A stretch of DNA of 64,000 nucleotides from Nocardioides sp. Root1257 (GTDB lineage: Bacteria > Actinomycetota > Actinomycetes > Propionibacteriales > Nocardioidaceae): assembly GCF_001425175.1 (NCBI RefSeq), contig NZ_LMDV01000014.1, positions 1 to 64,000 of the forward strand, written 5' to 3'. Positions 8,552 to 17,264 of the stretch are shown in pieces. Under the pieces are notes generated by a model that made no database searches, was not told the origin of the DNA, and was given only the letters and a program-made list of their open reading frames with translations. The first letter of the stretch is position 1; every line of letters starts with the position of its first letter. A program made the position numbers and the translations under genes.

Positions 8552-9339
8552 CTGTTGCGGACGTTGCCGTCATCGGCGGCACGGGCTTCTACGCCTTCCT
8601 GGACGACTACGACGAGCACGTCGTCGAGACGCCGTACGGCGCACCCTCGGCCCGGATCGCTGTCGGCACGGTCGCCGGCCGCTCCGTGGCGTTCCTGCCC
8701 CGGCACGGCGTCGACCACGCCTACCCGCCGCACGCGATCCCGTACCGCGCCAACCTCTGGGCGCTGCGCTCCCTCGGCGTGCGCCAGGTGCTCGCGCCGT
8801 GCGCGGTCGGCGGTCTGCGGCCCGAGGTCGCGCCCGGCGACATCGTGGTCCCCGACCAGCTCGTCGACCGCACCTACCGCCGGATCCCGTCGTACGTCGA
8901 GACCGGTGCGGTGCACCTGCCCTTCGGCGACCCGTACTGCGACCGCCTCTCCGCCGCCGTCACCGCCGCCGACCCGGTCATCACGTCCGGGGGAGCGATG
9001 GTCGTCATCGAGGGGCCGCGCTTCTCGACCCGCGCGGAGTCGCGCAGCTACGCCGACCAGGGCTGGAGCCTGATCAACATGACCGGCCACCCGGAGGCGG
9101 CGCTGGCCCGCGAGATGCGGCAGTGCTACACCGCCATCGCGCTCGTGACCGACATGGACGCCGGTGCCGAGAGCGGCCAGGGGGTCGGGCAGGAGGAGGT
9201 GTTCGCGCTCTTCAAGGCCAACCTCGAGCGGCTGACCGGGATCCTCACCCGCACCATCGAGACGCTGCCCGACCCCGACGGCTGCTCGTGCTCGACGTGG
9301 GCCGACGGCATCGACCTGACCTATGACGTGCCGTCGTGA
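8548..9339 (+). CDS. mtnP: S-methyl-5'-thioadenosine phosphorylase
   Basis: A 263-residue purine-nucleoside-phosphorylase-fold enzyme that converts methylthioadenosine and phosphate to adenine and methylthioribose-1-phosphate. IGGTGFY is the phosphate-binding start, RHGVDHAYPPHAIPYRANLWAL is the MTAP-specific block, and INMTGHPEAALAREMRQCY followed by TDMDAG contains the base-recognising Asp that separates MTAP/MTIP from PNPs. Length is typical. It could instead prefer methylthioinosine. It is coupled to the MFS gene upstream and the epimerase gene downstream. Confidence 0.88.
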   Translation: MTVADVAVIGGTGFYAFLDDYDEHVVETPYGAPSARIAVGTVAGRSVAFLPRHGVDHAYPPHAIPYRANLWALRSLGVRQVLAPCAVGGLRPEVAPGDIVVPDQLVDRTYRRIPSYVETGAVHLPFGDPYCDRLSAAVTAADPVITSGGAMVVIEGPRFSTRAESRSYADQGWSLINMTGHPEAALAREMRQCYTAIALVTDMDAGAESGQGVGQEEVFALFKANLERLTGILTRTIETLPDPDGCSCSTWADGIDLTYDVPS

Positions 9340-10379
9340 AGGTCCTCCTGACGGGCTCCGCCGGCTTCATCGGTACGGCGATCGGCGCGGCGCTGGAGGC
9401 CGACGGCCACGAGGTGGTCCGGGTCGACCTGATGCTGCCGATGGCGCACGGGTCCGCCACGCCTCCCGACGGCACCCACCAGCTCGACGTGCGCCGCGCC
9501 GACGAGTGGACGCACCTGTTCGACGGGGTCGACGCGGTCTGCCACCAGGCCGCCGTCGTCGGGGCCGGGGTGAAGGTCGGCGACCTGCCCGACTACGCCG
9601 GCCACAACGACCTCGGCACGGCCGTGCTCCTCGCCGCGATGCACGATGCCGGCGTCCGACGCCTGGTGCTCGCGTCGTCGATGGTCGTCTACGGCGAGGG
9701 CCGCTACACGTGCGCCGAGCATGGCGACCAGACCCCGCCGCCGCGCGCCGTGGCCGCCCTCGAGGGTGGCGACTTCGAGAACCACTGCCCGGTCTGCGGC
9801 GGCGTCCTCGGCTGGTCGCTCGTCGACGAGACCGCGCGGCTCGACCCGCGCTCGTCGTACGCCGCCAGCAAGGTCGCGCAGGAGCACTACGCCTCCGCGT
9901 GGGTCCGCCAGGCCGACGCCTCGGCGGTCGCGCTGCGCTACCACAACGTCTACGGCCCCGGCATGCCCCGGAACACGCCGTACTCCGGGGTGGCCGCGAT
10001 GTTCCGCTCCTCGCTGGAGCGCGGCGAGGCGCCGCAGGTCTACGAGGACGGCGGCCAGATGCGCGACTTCGTCCACGTCGCCGACGTCGCCCGCGCCAAC
10101 GTGGCCGCGCTGTCGTCGGTCGTCGCGGCCGGGCCCGGCCGGTACGACGCCTACAACGTCGCCTCGGGCGAGCCGGTCCCGATCCTCGGCGTGGCCGAGA
10201 TGGTGGGCGCGGGCACGGCGTCCGGAGTCGCGCCGGAGGTCACGGGTGGTTACCGCCTCGGCGACGTGCGGCACATCGTGGCGTCGCCCGAGAAGGCCCG
10301 CGCCGAGCTCGGCTTCGCCGCGTCGATCCGCCCCGCCGACGGGCTCCGCGAGTTCGCGACCGCGCCGCTGCGGGCGTGA
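9336..10379 (+). CDS. NAD-dependent epimerase, dTDP-L-rhamnose 4-epimerase-like
   Basis: A 347-residue extended short-chain dehydrogenase. TGSAGFIG binds NAD at the N terminus, SSYAASKVAQEHY holds the catalytic Tyr and Lys, and NVYGPGMPRN follows. An insertion before the Tyr contains TCAEHGDQ and NHCPVCGG, a Cys/His pair pattern also present in dTDP-L-rhamnose 4-epimerase homologues (WbiB type), where it probably binds zinc. The GTG start overlaps the MTAP stop. The product is presumably a nucleotide sugar for the glycosyltransferases just downstream; the exact sugar is inference. Confidence 0.8.
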   Translation: MKVLLTGSAGFIGTAIGAALEADGHEVVRVDLMLPMAHGSATPPDGTHQLDVRRADEWTHLFDGVDAVCHQAAVVGAGVKVGDLPDYAGHNDLGTAVLLAAMHDAGVRRLVLASSMVVYGEGRYTCAEHGDQTPPPRAVAALEGGDFENHCPVCGGVLGWSLVDETARLDPRSSYAASKVAQEHYASAWVRQADASAVALRYHNVYGPGMPRNTPYSGVAAMFRSSLERGEAPQVYEDGGQMRDFVHVADVARANVAALSSVVAAGPGRYDAYNVASGEPVPILGVAEMVGAGTASGVAPEVTGGYRLGDVRHIVASPEKARAELGFAASIRPADGLREFATAPLRA

Positions 10380-11717
10380 TCACCAGCTCGTGTAGAGCAG
10401 CTGCTGCACGAGCAGCGCGCTGATGACCTGCACGAGCACGCCCGCGCGCCGCCACCGCTCCGGCAGCAGGGCCGTCGACAGCAGGAGCCACGGGACGAAC
10501 GGCAGCCAGATCCGCTCCACCTCGGCCTTGCTCATCCGGGACAGGTCGGCCAGCGCGATCGCCGTCGCCGCGGTGCCGACCAGCCACAGCACCACCCGGT
10601 CGGCGCGGCGGCCCAGCGCGACCACCTGCGCGAGCCCGGCGCCCAGCATCGGCCCCGCACAGACGACGAGCGCCGCCAGGTTGCCCCACATCCAGTACGC
10701 CGCGGGCCGGTCCGCGGCGATCCCGTCCCAGTAGCGGTCGTTGAGGACGGGGTACGCAGACCACCACGAGAAGCCGCCGGCAGCGAACGCCAGCACCACC
10801 AGCAGCGCCGACCCCGCGGCGACCGGCAGCGGCACCCAGGAGCGGGCCAGGACCAGCACCGCCACGGCGAGCAGCCCCATCAGGGGCAGGCCGTACGACA
10901 TCATCACGCCCGCGCCGAGCAGCAGCCCGGCCAGCGCCGACCACGCGACCAGGTGGGCTCGCGAGGTCGCGGTCGCGCCGACCGCGAGGCAGGCCAGGCC
11001 CCACGCGGCGACGGCCGCGAAGACCGCGTCCGCCGACACCGCCATGAAGACCGCCGCCGGGGTCAGCACCAGGAACGGCGCCGCCCGGCGTGCCACCGCC
11101 TCGGCTCCCAGCGCTCGCAGCGTCACCAGCACCGCCACCGCGGTCGTGGCGGCGAGGACCGTGACGACGAGGCCGGCCGCGAGGTCGCCGCCGAGGCCGA
11201 CCTTCACCAGGCCCACGAAGAAGAGCAGCGCGCCCGGCGGGTGCCCGGCCGGATGGGTCGGCCAGTTGTCCGGGGCGGAGTAGGGGATCCGGTCGACGTA
11301 CGTCGAGAGCAGGGTGTGGACGCTCGTGACCTCGCGGGCGCTGCGCAAGTACTCGTACTTGTCGCCGAGCACCCGCGAGATGCCGGACGTCCCGTCCACG
11401 AGCGCCAGCGCCAGCAGCCAGGCCAGACCGACGACGTACGACACGGCGAGCAGTCGACGCCAGGACAGCCGCTCGGCCAGGTCGACGGCGTACCGCCACC
11501 CGAGCAGGGCGATCGCGACCGCCGGCAGGGTCCCGGCGCCGAAGAGCTTCGGCTCCCAGTAGCCGTGCAGCGGCGGCAGCTCTCCGGCCGCGATGCTCCG
11601 CGGCGCGCGCGCCCAGACCTCCCAGTCCAGCAGCGGCGGCACCGCGAACGCGACCGCGACGAGCACCACCGCGGTCGAGAGACCCCACCACGGCGCGCGG
11701 GCACGGGTGGTCGGCAT
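10380..11717 (-). CDS. polytopic membrane protein, GT-C glycosyltransferase-like
   Basis: A 445-residue membrane protein with about eleven hydrophobic segments. The first extracytoplasmic loop holds DNWPTHPAGHPPGALLFF, an acidic/histidine-rich loop of the kind seen in GT-C fold, polyprenyl-phosphate-sugar-dependent glycosyltransferases. No enzyme family can be named more closely. ATG at 11717 is the first start that gives a sensible N terminus (basic, then hydrophobic). It is convergent with the epimerase (no gap) and divergent from the GT2 gene. A role in surface glycan assembly is suggested by its neighbours. Confidence 0.7.
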   Translation of the reverse strand: MPTTRARAPWWGLSTAVVLVAVAFAVPPLLDWEVWARAPRSIAAGELPPLHGYWEPKLFGAGTLPAVAIALLGWRYAVDLAERLSWRRLLAVSYVVGLAWLLALALVDGTSGISRVLGDKYEYLRSAREVTSVHTLLSTYVDRIPYSAPDNWPTHPAGHPPGALLFFVGLVKVGLGGDLAAGLVVTVLAATTAVAVLVTLRALGAEAVARRAAPFLVLTPAAVFMAVSADAVFAAVAAWGLACLAVGATATSRAHLVAWSALAGLLLGAGVMMSYGLPLMGLLAVAVLVLARSWVPLPVAAGSALLVVLAFAAGGFSWWSAYPVLNDRYWDGIAADRPAAYWMWGNLAALVVCAGPMLGAGLAQVVALGRRADRVVLWLVGTAATAIALADLSRMSKAEVERIWLPFVPWLLLSTALLPERWRRAGVLVQVISALLVQQLLYTSW

Positions 11718-11801
11718 GGCCACGACCCTAGCCAGGGCGCCGTCATCGCTTCGTAAGTTCTGCCGCGGTTGAGCGAGCCCGGTCCTGGCTACCTTCAGGA
11801 C

Positions 11802-12461
11802 ATGGAGCCCATCTGCGACCTCGTGCTCCCGTGCCGTGACGAGGCTGCCGCGCTCACGCTGCTCCTGCCGACGGTCCCGCCGCAGTTCGCGGTGATCGTG
11901 GCGGACAACGGCTCCGTCGACGGTACGGCGGAGGTCGCGCGCCGCCTGGGCGCCACCGTCGTCTCCGAGAGCGCCCCCGGGTACGGCGCCGCCGTGCACG
12001 CCGGCCTGCTCGCGGCCACCCGTGACTACGTGGCGTTCATGGACGGCGACGACTCGTTCGACCCCGCCGAGCTGCTCCCGATGCTCGAGGACGTGCGCTC
12101 CGGCCGCGCCGACCTCGCCGTCGGGCGCCGCCGCCCCGTCGACCGCGGCGTGTGGCCGTGGCACGCGCGGCTCGGCAACGGCCTGATCGTGTGGTGGCTG
12201 CGCCGCCGGATCGGGATGGCCGCCCACGACATCGCACCCATCCGGATCTGCCGTCGCGACGAACTCCTGGCACTGGACGTCCGCGACCGACGGTTCGGCT
12301 ACCCGGTGGAGCTGCTGCAGAAGGCGACGACCGCGGGGTGGCGGCTCGCCGAGCGCGACGTCTCCTACCGACCGCGAGCGGTCGGCACCCGCTCCAAGGT
12401 CTCCGGATCGGTCCGGGGCACGGTCCGTGCCGCTCGCGACTTCTGGAAGGTGCTGACATGA
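11802..12461 (+). CDS. family 2 glycosyltransferase
   Basis: A 219-residue GT-A glycosyltransferase. CDLVLPCRDE opens the Rossmann-like fold, ADNGSVDGTAEVA binds the nucleotide, and FMDGDDSF carries the metal-binding DxD. No membrane helices are apparent. Such enzymes use UDP/GDP sugars, often with polyprenyl phosphate acceptors. ATG 11802 is chosen over the upstream GTG/ATG frame extension because it directly precedes the conserved fold and has CAGGA upstream. Its stop overlaps the DUF2064 gene (ATGA). Confidence 0.82.
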   Translation: MEPICDLVLPCRDEAAALTLLLPTVPPQFAVIVADNGSVDGTAEVARRLGATVVSESAPGYGAAVHAGLLAATRDYVAFMDGDDSFDPAELLPMLEDVRSGRADLAVGRRRPVDRGVWPWHARLGNGLIVWWLRRRIGMAAHDIAPIRICRRDELLALDVRDRRFGYPVELLQKATTAGWRLAERDVSYRPRAVGTRSKVSGSVRGTVRAARDFWKVLT

Positions 12462-13114
12462 CGGATGCACGGGTGCTGGTCGTCGCGAAGGCGCCGATCG
12501 CCGGCCGGGTGAAGACCCGGCTCGGTGCCGAGATCGGGATGGCGTCGGCCGCCGAGATCGCGGCCGCCGCGCTGCTCGACACGATGGCTGCCTGTCGCGC
12601 CGGCTTCGGGCCGGACGCCTGCCTGCTCTCGATCGAGGGCGACTTCGCCGACGCCGTCCGCGGGGACGAGCTGACGCGCGCGGTCGACGGCTGGTCCGTC
12701 GCCCGCCAGCGGGGGAGCACCTTCGCCCAGCGACTCGCCAACGCCCACCTCGACGTCCCGCCCGGTGGCGCGGTCGTCCAGGTCGGCATGGACACGCCGC
12801 AGGTCACACCCGCGCTGCTGACCGACGTCGCCGACGCGGCCGCTCTGCACGACGCCGTGCTCGGCCCCGCCGAGGACGGCGGCTGGTGGGTCCTCGCGCT
12901 CCGCCGGCCGACCGCGGCACGATCGCTGCACGACGTACCGATGTCGACGCCCACGACGTACGACGACACCCGGGCCGCGCTCGTCCGCGAGGGCCTCGAC
13001 GTGGCGGTGACGGCCACGCTGCGCGACGTCGACACCGTCGCGGACGCGGAGGCGGTCGCGGCCCAGGCGACCGCCGGTGAGTTCGCCCGCGCCTGGCGGG
13101 ACGCTCGGTCATGA
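12458..13114 (+). CDS. DUF2064/TIGR04282-type glycosyltransferase
   Basis: A 218-residue nucleotidyl/glycosyltransferase-like protein. VVAKAPIAGRVKTRLG at the N terminus is the characteristic nucleotide-binding start of this family, and VGMDTPQVTPALL and GPAEDGGWWVLAL are further family blocks. Members occur beside GT2 enzymes in arsenosugar and other unknown glycan clusters. Here it is coupled on both sides by 4-nt overlaps, to the GT2 gene and to a methyltransferase, so the three products very likely act in one pathway. Confidence 0.8.
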   Translation: MTDARVLVVAKAPIAGRVKTRLGAEIGMASAAEIAAAALLDTMAACRAGFGPDACLLSIEGDFADAVRGDELTRAVDGWSVARQRGSTFAQRLANAHLDVPPGGAVVQVGMDTPQVTPALLTDVADAAALHDAVLGPAEDGGWWVLALRRPTAARSLHDVPMSTPTTYDDTRAALVREGLDVAVTATLRDVDTVADAEAVAAQATAGEFARAWRDARS

Positions 13115-13680
13115 CGCTCGACCTGCCGACCGTCCGGCTGCGCCTCGACGAGTGGGACCGGCCCGCGGACGCCGACGACCACGAGATCCTCGCGCGCTGC
13201 ACCGGCCCGACGCTCGACGTCGGGTGCGGCCCCGGCCGACTCACCGCCGCGCTCGCCGAGCGTGGCGGGGTGGTGCTCGGCATCGACGTCGTCAGCGGCG
13301 CCGTCGGCCTGACCCGTGGTCGTGGCGGTGCGGCCCTGCGGCGCGACGTCTTCGACACGCTGCCCGGCGAGGGACGCTGGGAGACCGCCCTGCTGGCCGA
13401 CGGCAACGTCGGGATCGGCGGCGACCCGGTAGCCCTGCTGCGGCGGCTGCGCGAGCTCCTCGACCCCCGTGGCCGTGTCGTCGCCGAGCTGGCGGCGCCG
13501 GGCACGCCGCACACCGACGGCTGGGCCCGGCTGGAGTGCGGGGCCGAGCACCAGGTCATCCGCTGGTCGGTCGTCGGGATCGAGGACATCGAGGACATCG
13601 CGGCGCAGGCGGGCCTCGCCGTCGTCGAGCGGCTGCGGTCCGGCGAACGCTGGTGCGCCGTGCTCGAGGAAGCGGCGTGA
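13111..13680 (+). CDS. class I SAM-dependent methyltransferase
   Basis: A 189-residue methyltransferase. PTLDVGCGPGRLTAAL is motif I binding S-adenosylmethionine; GIDVVSGAV carries the acidic residue for the ribose. The C-terminal region is short and has no acceptor-specific domain. Start and stop each overlap neighbours by four bases, placing it between the DUF2064 glycosyltransferase and the molybdenum enzyme. It probably methylates the small molecule or glycan made by this cluster. Confidence 0.78.
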   Translation: MTLDLPTVRLRLDEWDRPADADDHEILARCTGPTLDVGCGPGRLTAALAERGGVVLGIDVVSGAVGLTRGRGGAALRRDVFDTLPGEGRWETALLADGNVGIGGDPVALLRRLRELLDPRGRVVAELAAPGTPHTDGWARLECGAEHQVIRWSVVGIEDIEDIAAQAGLAVVERLRSGERWCAVLEEAA

Positions 13681-14834
13681 AGGTCCCCGTCCCGGCTCCG
13701 TCGGACTTCCGCTCCCGGCTCCGCAGCGCCGCCGTCACCGCACGGGTCGGCACCTGGCTCGGCATCTGCTTCGGCATCTGCTTCGCGACCGGGCTGATCA
13801 GCCACTACGCCCAGAACGTCTCGCAGCCGATCCCGTTCCCGACCAGCCCGTCGTGGGGATACCGGGTCACCCAGGGCCTGCACGTCATCACCGGTACGGC
13901 GGCCGTCCCGCTGCTGCTGGTCAAGCTCTGGACGGTCTACCCGCGGCTCTTCATCCGGCCGCCGCGCGGCGTGCGCAAGCTCCTGCTCGAGGTGCTCGAG
14001 CGCGGCTCGATCGCCGTCCTCGTCGCCGGCGCGATCTTCCAGCTCGCCTCGGGCCTCGCCAACTCGGCGCAGTGGTACCCGTGGAGCTTCTCCTTCCGCA
14101 CCACGCACTACGCGATCGCATGGATCACGATCGGCGCGCTCGTCGTGCACATCGCGGTCAAGCTGCCGATCATCCGCGGCGCCCTGACCTCCGACGTCGA
14201 GGACACGACGCACGACCGGCCGAGCGCGACCGAGCCGGGATCGCTCTCGCGACGCGGCCTGCTGCGCACCACCTGGCTCGCGGCGGGTGTGGCCGTGCTC
14301 GTCACCGCCGGCAGCACGGTGCCGCTGCTGCGCAGGGTCTCGGTCTTCGGCGTGCGCTCCGGCGACGGCCCCCAGGGGATCCCGATCAACAAGTCGGCCG
14401 CCGCGGCGAAGGTCGCCCCGGCGGCGACCAGCGCGGCGTACCGCTTCACCGTGGCGTACGGCGAGCAGGAGGTCTCGATGACCCGCGACGAGCTGCTCGC
14501 GATGGAGCAGACGACCCAGACGCTGCCGATCGCGTGCGTCGAGGGCTGGAGCGCCAGCGGCACGTGGACCGGGGTGCGGGTGCGCACGCTGCTCGACCTC
14601 GTCGACGCTCCCGCCGACAGCGAGGTGCAGGTGCTGTCCCTCCAGGAGTCCGGGCCCTACAAGCACACGGTGCTGCAGGGGAACTTCGCCGACGACGACC
14701 GCACCCTGCTCGCGCTCGCGCTCGACGGCGAGCCCCTCGCGCTCGACCACGGCTACCCGGCGCGGCTGATCGCACCGAACCGGCCGGGCGTGCTCCAGAC
14801 CAAGTGGGTCGCTCGGTTGGAGGTGTCGGCATGA
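13677..14834 (+). CDS. membrane cytochrome b-like domain fused to SUOX-fold molybdopterin oxidoreductase
   Basis: A 385-residue fusion. Residues ~20-165 hold four hydrophobic segments with histidines placed for haem b (SHYAQN, GLHVITG, THYAIAW, VVHIAVK). Then SRRGLLRTTW precedes a fifth hydrophobic segment (~185-210): a twin-arginine-like motif inside a polytopic protein. The C-terminal ~160 residues are an oxidoreductase molybdopterin-binding domain, with the cofactor-ligand Cys in IACVEGWS and a YPARLIAPN block. The architecture resembles MsrP plus its haem partner MsrQ in one chain, with the molybdenum domain outside the membrane. Actinobacterial five-helix molybdoproteins using Sec then Tat have been described. 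GTG start overlaps the methyltransferase stop. Confidence 0.8.
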   Translation: MKVPVPAPSDFRSRLRSAAVTARVGTWLGICFGICFATGLISHYAQNVSQPIPFPTSPSWGYRVTQGLHVITGTAAVPLLLVKLWTVYPRLFIRPPRGVRKLLLEVLERGSIAVLVAGAIFQLASGLANSAQWYPWSFSFRTTHYAIAWITIGALVVHIAVKLPIIRGALTSDVEDTTHDRPSATEPGSLSRRGLLRTTWLAAGVAVLVTAGSTVPLLRRVSVFGVRSGDGPQGIPINKSAAAAKVAPAATSAAYRFTVAYGEQEVSMTRDELLAMEQTTQTLPIACVEGWSASGTWTGVRVRTLLDLVDAPADSEVQVLSLQESGPYKHTVLQGNFADDDRTLLALALDGEPLALDHGYPARLIAPNRPGVLQTKWVARLEVSA

Positions 14835-15286
14835 GGGTCGTGCGGCTGCTCCTCGGCGCTCTCGGCGTGGTCGTCGGCGCCTTCGGTGCCTGGCTGCTGC
14901 TCAGCCGGCAGGACCTCGACCAGCTCACGAACGCGGCGATCTGGCTCGGGGCCGGGGTCGTCCTGCACGACGGCGTCCTCGCGCTCCTGACGCTCGTGCT
15001 CGCCGCGGTCCTGGTCCCGCTGCTGCCACGGGCGGCGCGGGGGCCGGCGGTCGTCGGCGCGGTGGTGCTCGGCTCCGTGACCCTGCTCGCCGTACCGGTG
15101 CTGGGGCGGTTCGGCGCCCGCCCCGACAATGCGACCCTGCTCGACCGCAGCTACACGGCGGGATGGCTGGTGCTCGCCGCCCTCACCCTCGTGGCCGTGG
15201 TGGTCGCATCGGTCCTACGCTCACGGAGAGAGGGAGGTGCTCGTGGCCCGCGTCCTGGTGGTCGACGACGACCACACCGTGCGTGA
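14831..15286 (+). CDS. small membrane protein
   Basis: A 151-residue hydrophobic protein with about four transmembrane segments and a basic C-terminal tail; not recognised beyond that. It starts inside the stop region of the molybdoprotein gene (4-nt overlap) and runs 44 nt into the response regulator gene in another frame. It could be an accessory membrane subunit of the molybdoenzyme or an input protein for the two-component system; the sequence does not decide. Confidence 0.65.
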   Translation: MRVVRLLLGALGVVVGAFGAWLLLSRQDLDQLTNAAIWLGAGVVLHDGVLALLTLVLAAVLVPLLPRAARGPAVVGAVVLGSVTLLAVPVLGRFGARPDNATLLDRSYTAGWLVLAALTLVAVVVASVLRSRREGGARGPRPGGRRRPHRA

Positions 15287-15920
15287 GGTGGTGGTCTCCT
15301 ACCTGCGCGCCCACGAGCACGAGGTCGTCGAGGCCGCCGACGGCGAGACCGCGCTGGCCTCGATGCGGGAGACCCCCTGCGACCTGGTCGTGCTCGACCT
15401 GATGCTGCCCGGCATCGACGGCCTCGAGGTGTGCCGCCAGCTGCGCGCGACCACCGACGTACCGGTGATCATGCTGACCGCGCTGGGGGAGGAGACCGAC
15501 CGGGTGGTCGGCCTGGAGACCGGTGCCGACGACTACGTCACGAAGCCGTTCAGCCCGCGCGAGCTGGCGCTGCGGGTCGACTCCGTGCTGCGACGCACCG
15601 GCTCGGCGCCGGCGCCGCAGGTGCTGGTCGACGGCGACCTGGTGGTCGACGAGGCGGCCCACGTGGCGAGCCGCGACGGCACCGCGCTCGCGCTGACGGT
15701 GCGCGAGTTCGACCTGCTCCGTTTCCTGCTCGCCCACCCGGGTACGGCGTACTCGCGCGAGGAGCTGCTGCACCAGGTGTGGGGCTGGTCGATCGGTGAC
15801 CACTCGACGGTGACGGTGCACGTCCGACGGCTCCGGGAGAAGGTCGAGCGCGACCCGACGCGACCGGAGCGTCTCCAGACCGTCTGGGGAGTTGGCTACC
15901 GCTGGGAGGCGACCGCATGA
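15243..15920 (+). CDS. OmpR-family response regulator
   Basis: A 225-residue regulator. The receiver domain has the acidic pocket VDDDH at 7-11, phosphoacceptor Asp52 in VLDLMLPG, and the conserved Lys in YVTKPFSPREL. The C terminus is a winged-helix DNA-binding domain ending in HVRRLREKVE and VWGVGYRW. GTG 15243 is chosen because a purine-rich run ending GGGAGG lies six bases upstream; the frame stays open further up. Its stop overlaps the kinase start. It probably controls the preceding glycan/molybdoenzyme block. Confidence 0.9.
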   Translation: MARVLVVDDDHTVREVVVSYLRAHEHEVVEAADGETALASMRETPCDLVVLDLMLPGIDGLEVCRQLRATTDVPVIMLTALGEETDRVVGLETGADDYVTKPFSPRELALRVDSVLRRTGSAPAPQVLVDGDLVVDEAAHVASRDGTALALTVREFDLLRFLLAHPGTAYSREELLHQVWGWSIGDHSTVTVHVRRLREKVERDPTRPERLQTVWGVGYRWEATA

Positions 15921-17056
15921 CGAGTGACCAGGCACAGATCGTGGCGGTGGCCGCGCTGTGCGCGATCGGTGTCGGCGTCATCGGCCTGGTGGGCGCCTGG
16001 CTGGTGCGGCACCTGTCGATCCGCTGGCAGCTCGGCCTGATCGTCGTCGTCTCGATCGGATCGGTGCTGCTCGGCATCGTCGCCGCCGCGCGCCTCATGT
16101 TCATCTCCACCCATGACTGGGGCGTCATCGCCCTGGTCGCGGGTGTCGCCGGCGTCGTGTCGCTCGTGGTGGCCTTCGCCGTCGGCATCGCGATCTCACG
16201 CTGGTCCGAGGCGCTGCGCGAGGACGCGCGCCTGCTGGACGCGCACGGGTCGTACGTCGCGGTGAGCCGCGGCCCCAGCGAGCTCCAGGCGCTGTCGGAG
16301 GAGCTGGCCCGCACCAGCGACCGGCTCGAGGAGTCCCGGCTCCGCGAGGCCAGGCTGGAGGAGTCGCGGCGCGAGCTGATCTCGTGGGTCTCCCACGACC
16401 TGCGCACGCCGCTGGCCGGGATGCTCGCGATGACGGAGGCGCTCGAGGACGGCATGGCTGCGGACCCCGAGCGCTACCACCGCCAGATCCGCGCCGAGGT
16501 GGACCGGATGGTCCGGATGGTCGACGACCTCTTCGAGCTCTCCCGGATCCACGCCGGCGTCCTGCGCATGACCCCCGAGCCGGTGATGCTGCGCGACCTC
16601 GTGAGCGAGGCGATCGCAGGGGCCGACCCGGTCGCCCGAGCCCGCAGCGTGCGACTGGGGGGCAGCGTCGACGACGGTGTCGTCCTCACCGCGGACGCGG
16701 CCGGGATGTCGCGGGTGATGACCAACCTGATCATGAACGCGATCCGGCACACCCCGGCCGACGGCGCCGTCGAGATCCGCGGCCGCGCCCTCCCGGACGC
16801 CGTCGAGCTGAGCGTCAGCGACGAGTGCGGCGGCCTCTCCGAGGAGGACATGGTGCGGGTCTTCGACCTGGCCTGGCGCGGGGAGACGGCGCGGACCCCC
16901 GAGCCCGCGCTCGGCGCGCCCTGGGCGCGCGGCGCCGGCCTCGGGCTGGCGATCGTCAAGGGGATCGTCGAGGCCCACCAGGGCGTCGTCCGGGTCGAGA
17001 ACGTCGGTGAGCCGGTGCCCGCCGGCTGCCGGTTCCTGGTCCGGCTGCCGGCCTGA
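15917..17056 (+). CDS. sensor histidine kinase
   Basis: A 379-residue membrane kinase: three hydrophobic segments in the first ~95 residues, a HAMP-like/coiled-coil linker, H-box WVSHDLRTPLAG, N-box NLIMNAIRH, and a G-box GAGLGLAIVKGI. No separate extracytoplasmic sensor domain is present, so it may sense membrane state or a partner protein. It pairs with the preceding OmpR regulator (ATGA overlap). Confidence 0.88.
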   Translation: MTSDQAQIVAVAALCAIGVGVIGLVGAWLVRHLSIRWQLGLIVVVSIGSVLLGIVAAARLMFISTHDWGVIALVAGVAGVVSLVVAFAVGIAISRWSEALREDARLLDAHGSYVAVSRGPSELQALSEELARTSDRLEESRLREARLEESRRELISWVSHDLRTPLAGMLAMTEALEDGMAADPERYHRQIRAEVDRMVRMVDDLFELSRIHAGVLRMTPEPVMLRDLVSEAIAGADPVARARSVRLGGSVDDGVVLTADAAGMSRVMTNLIMNAIRHTPADGAVEIRGRALPDAVELSVSDECGGLSEEDMVRVFDLAWRGETARTPEPALGAPWARGAGLGLAIVKGIVEAHQGVVRVENVGEPVPAGCRFLVRLPA

Positions 17057-17115
17057 CTCCCCAGCCTGACCCCCGGCCTGACCCCCGCCGCGACACGCCG
17101 GGCGACGTACGGCGG

Positions 17116-17131
17116 TCGAACAGGTGTTCGG
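17116..17131 (+). promoter_or_regulatory. LexA (SOS) box upstream of recA
   Basis: TCGAACAGGTGTTCGG, a 15/16 match in dyad form to the actinobacterial/Bacillus-type SOS box (CGAAC-N4-GTTCG). It lies 134 nt before the recA start, so the transcript probably has a sizeable leader. It implies LexA-controlled induction of recA and possibly recX after DNA damage. Confidence 0.85.
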
Positions 17132-17264
17132 GCTAGGTTGTGTCCACAGGCACGACGCGGACGAGGTTCTCCACAGCGGTGTCAGCGCTGATCAGGCGCT
17201 GTCGGTGGCTCGCTCTAGCGTCGCAGACGTGCCTGACACCCGACGAGAGACAAGGACACACACC

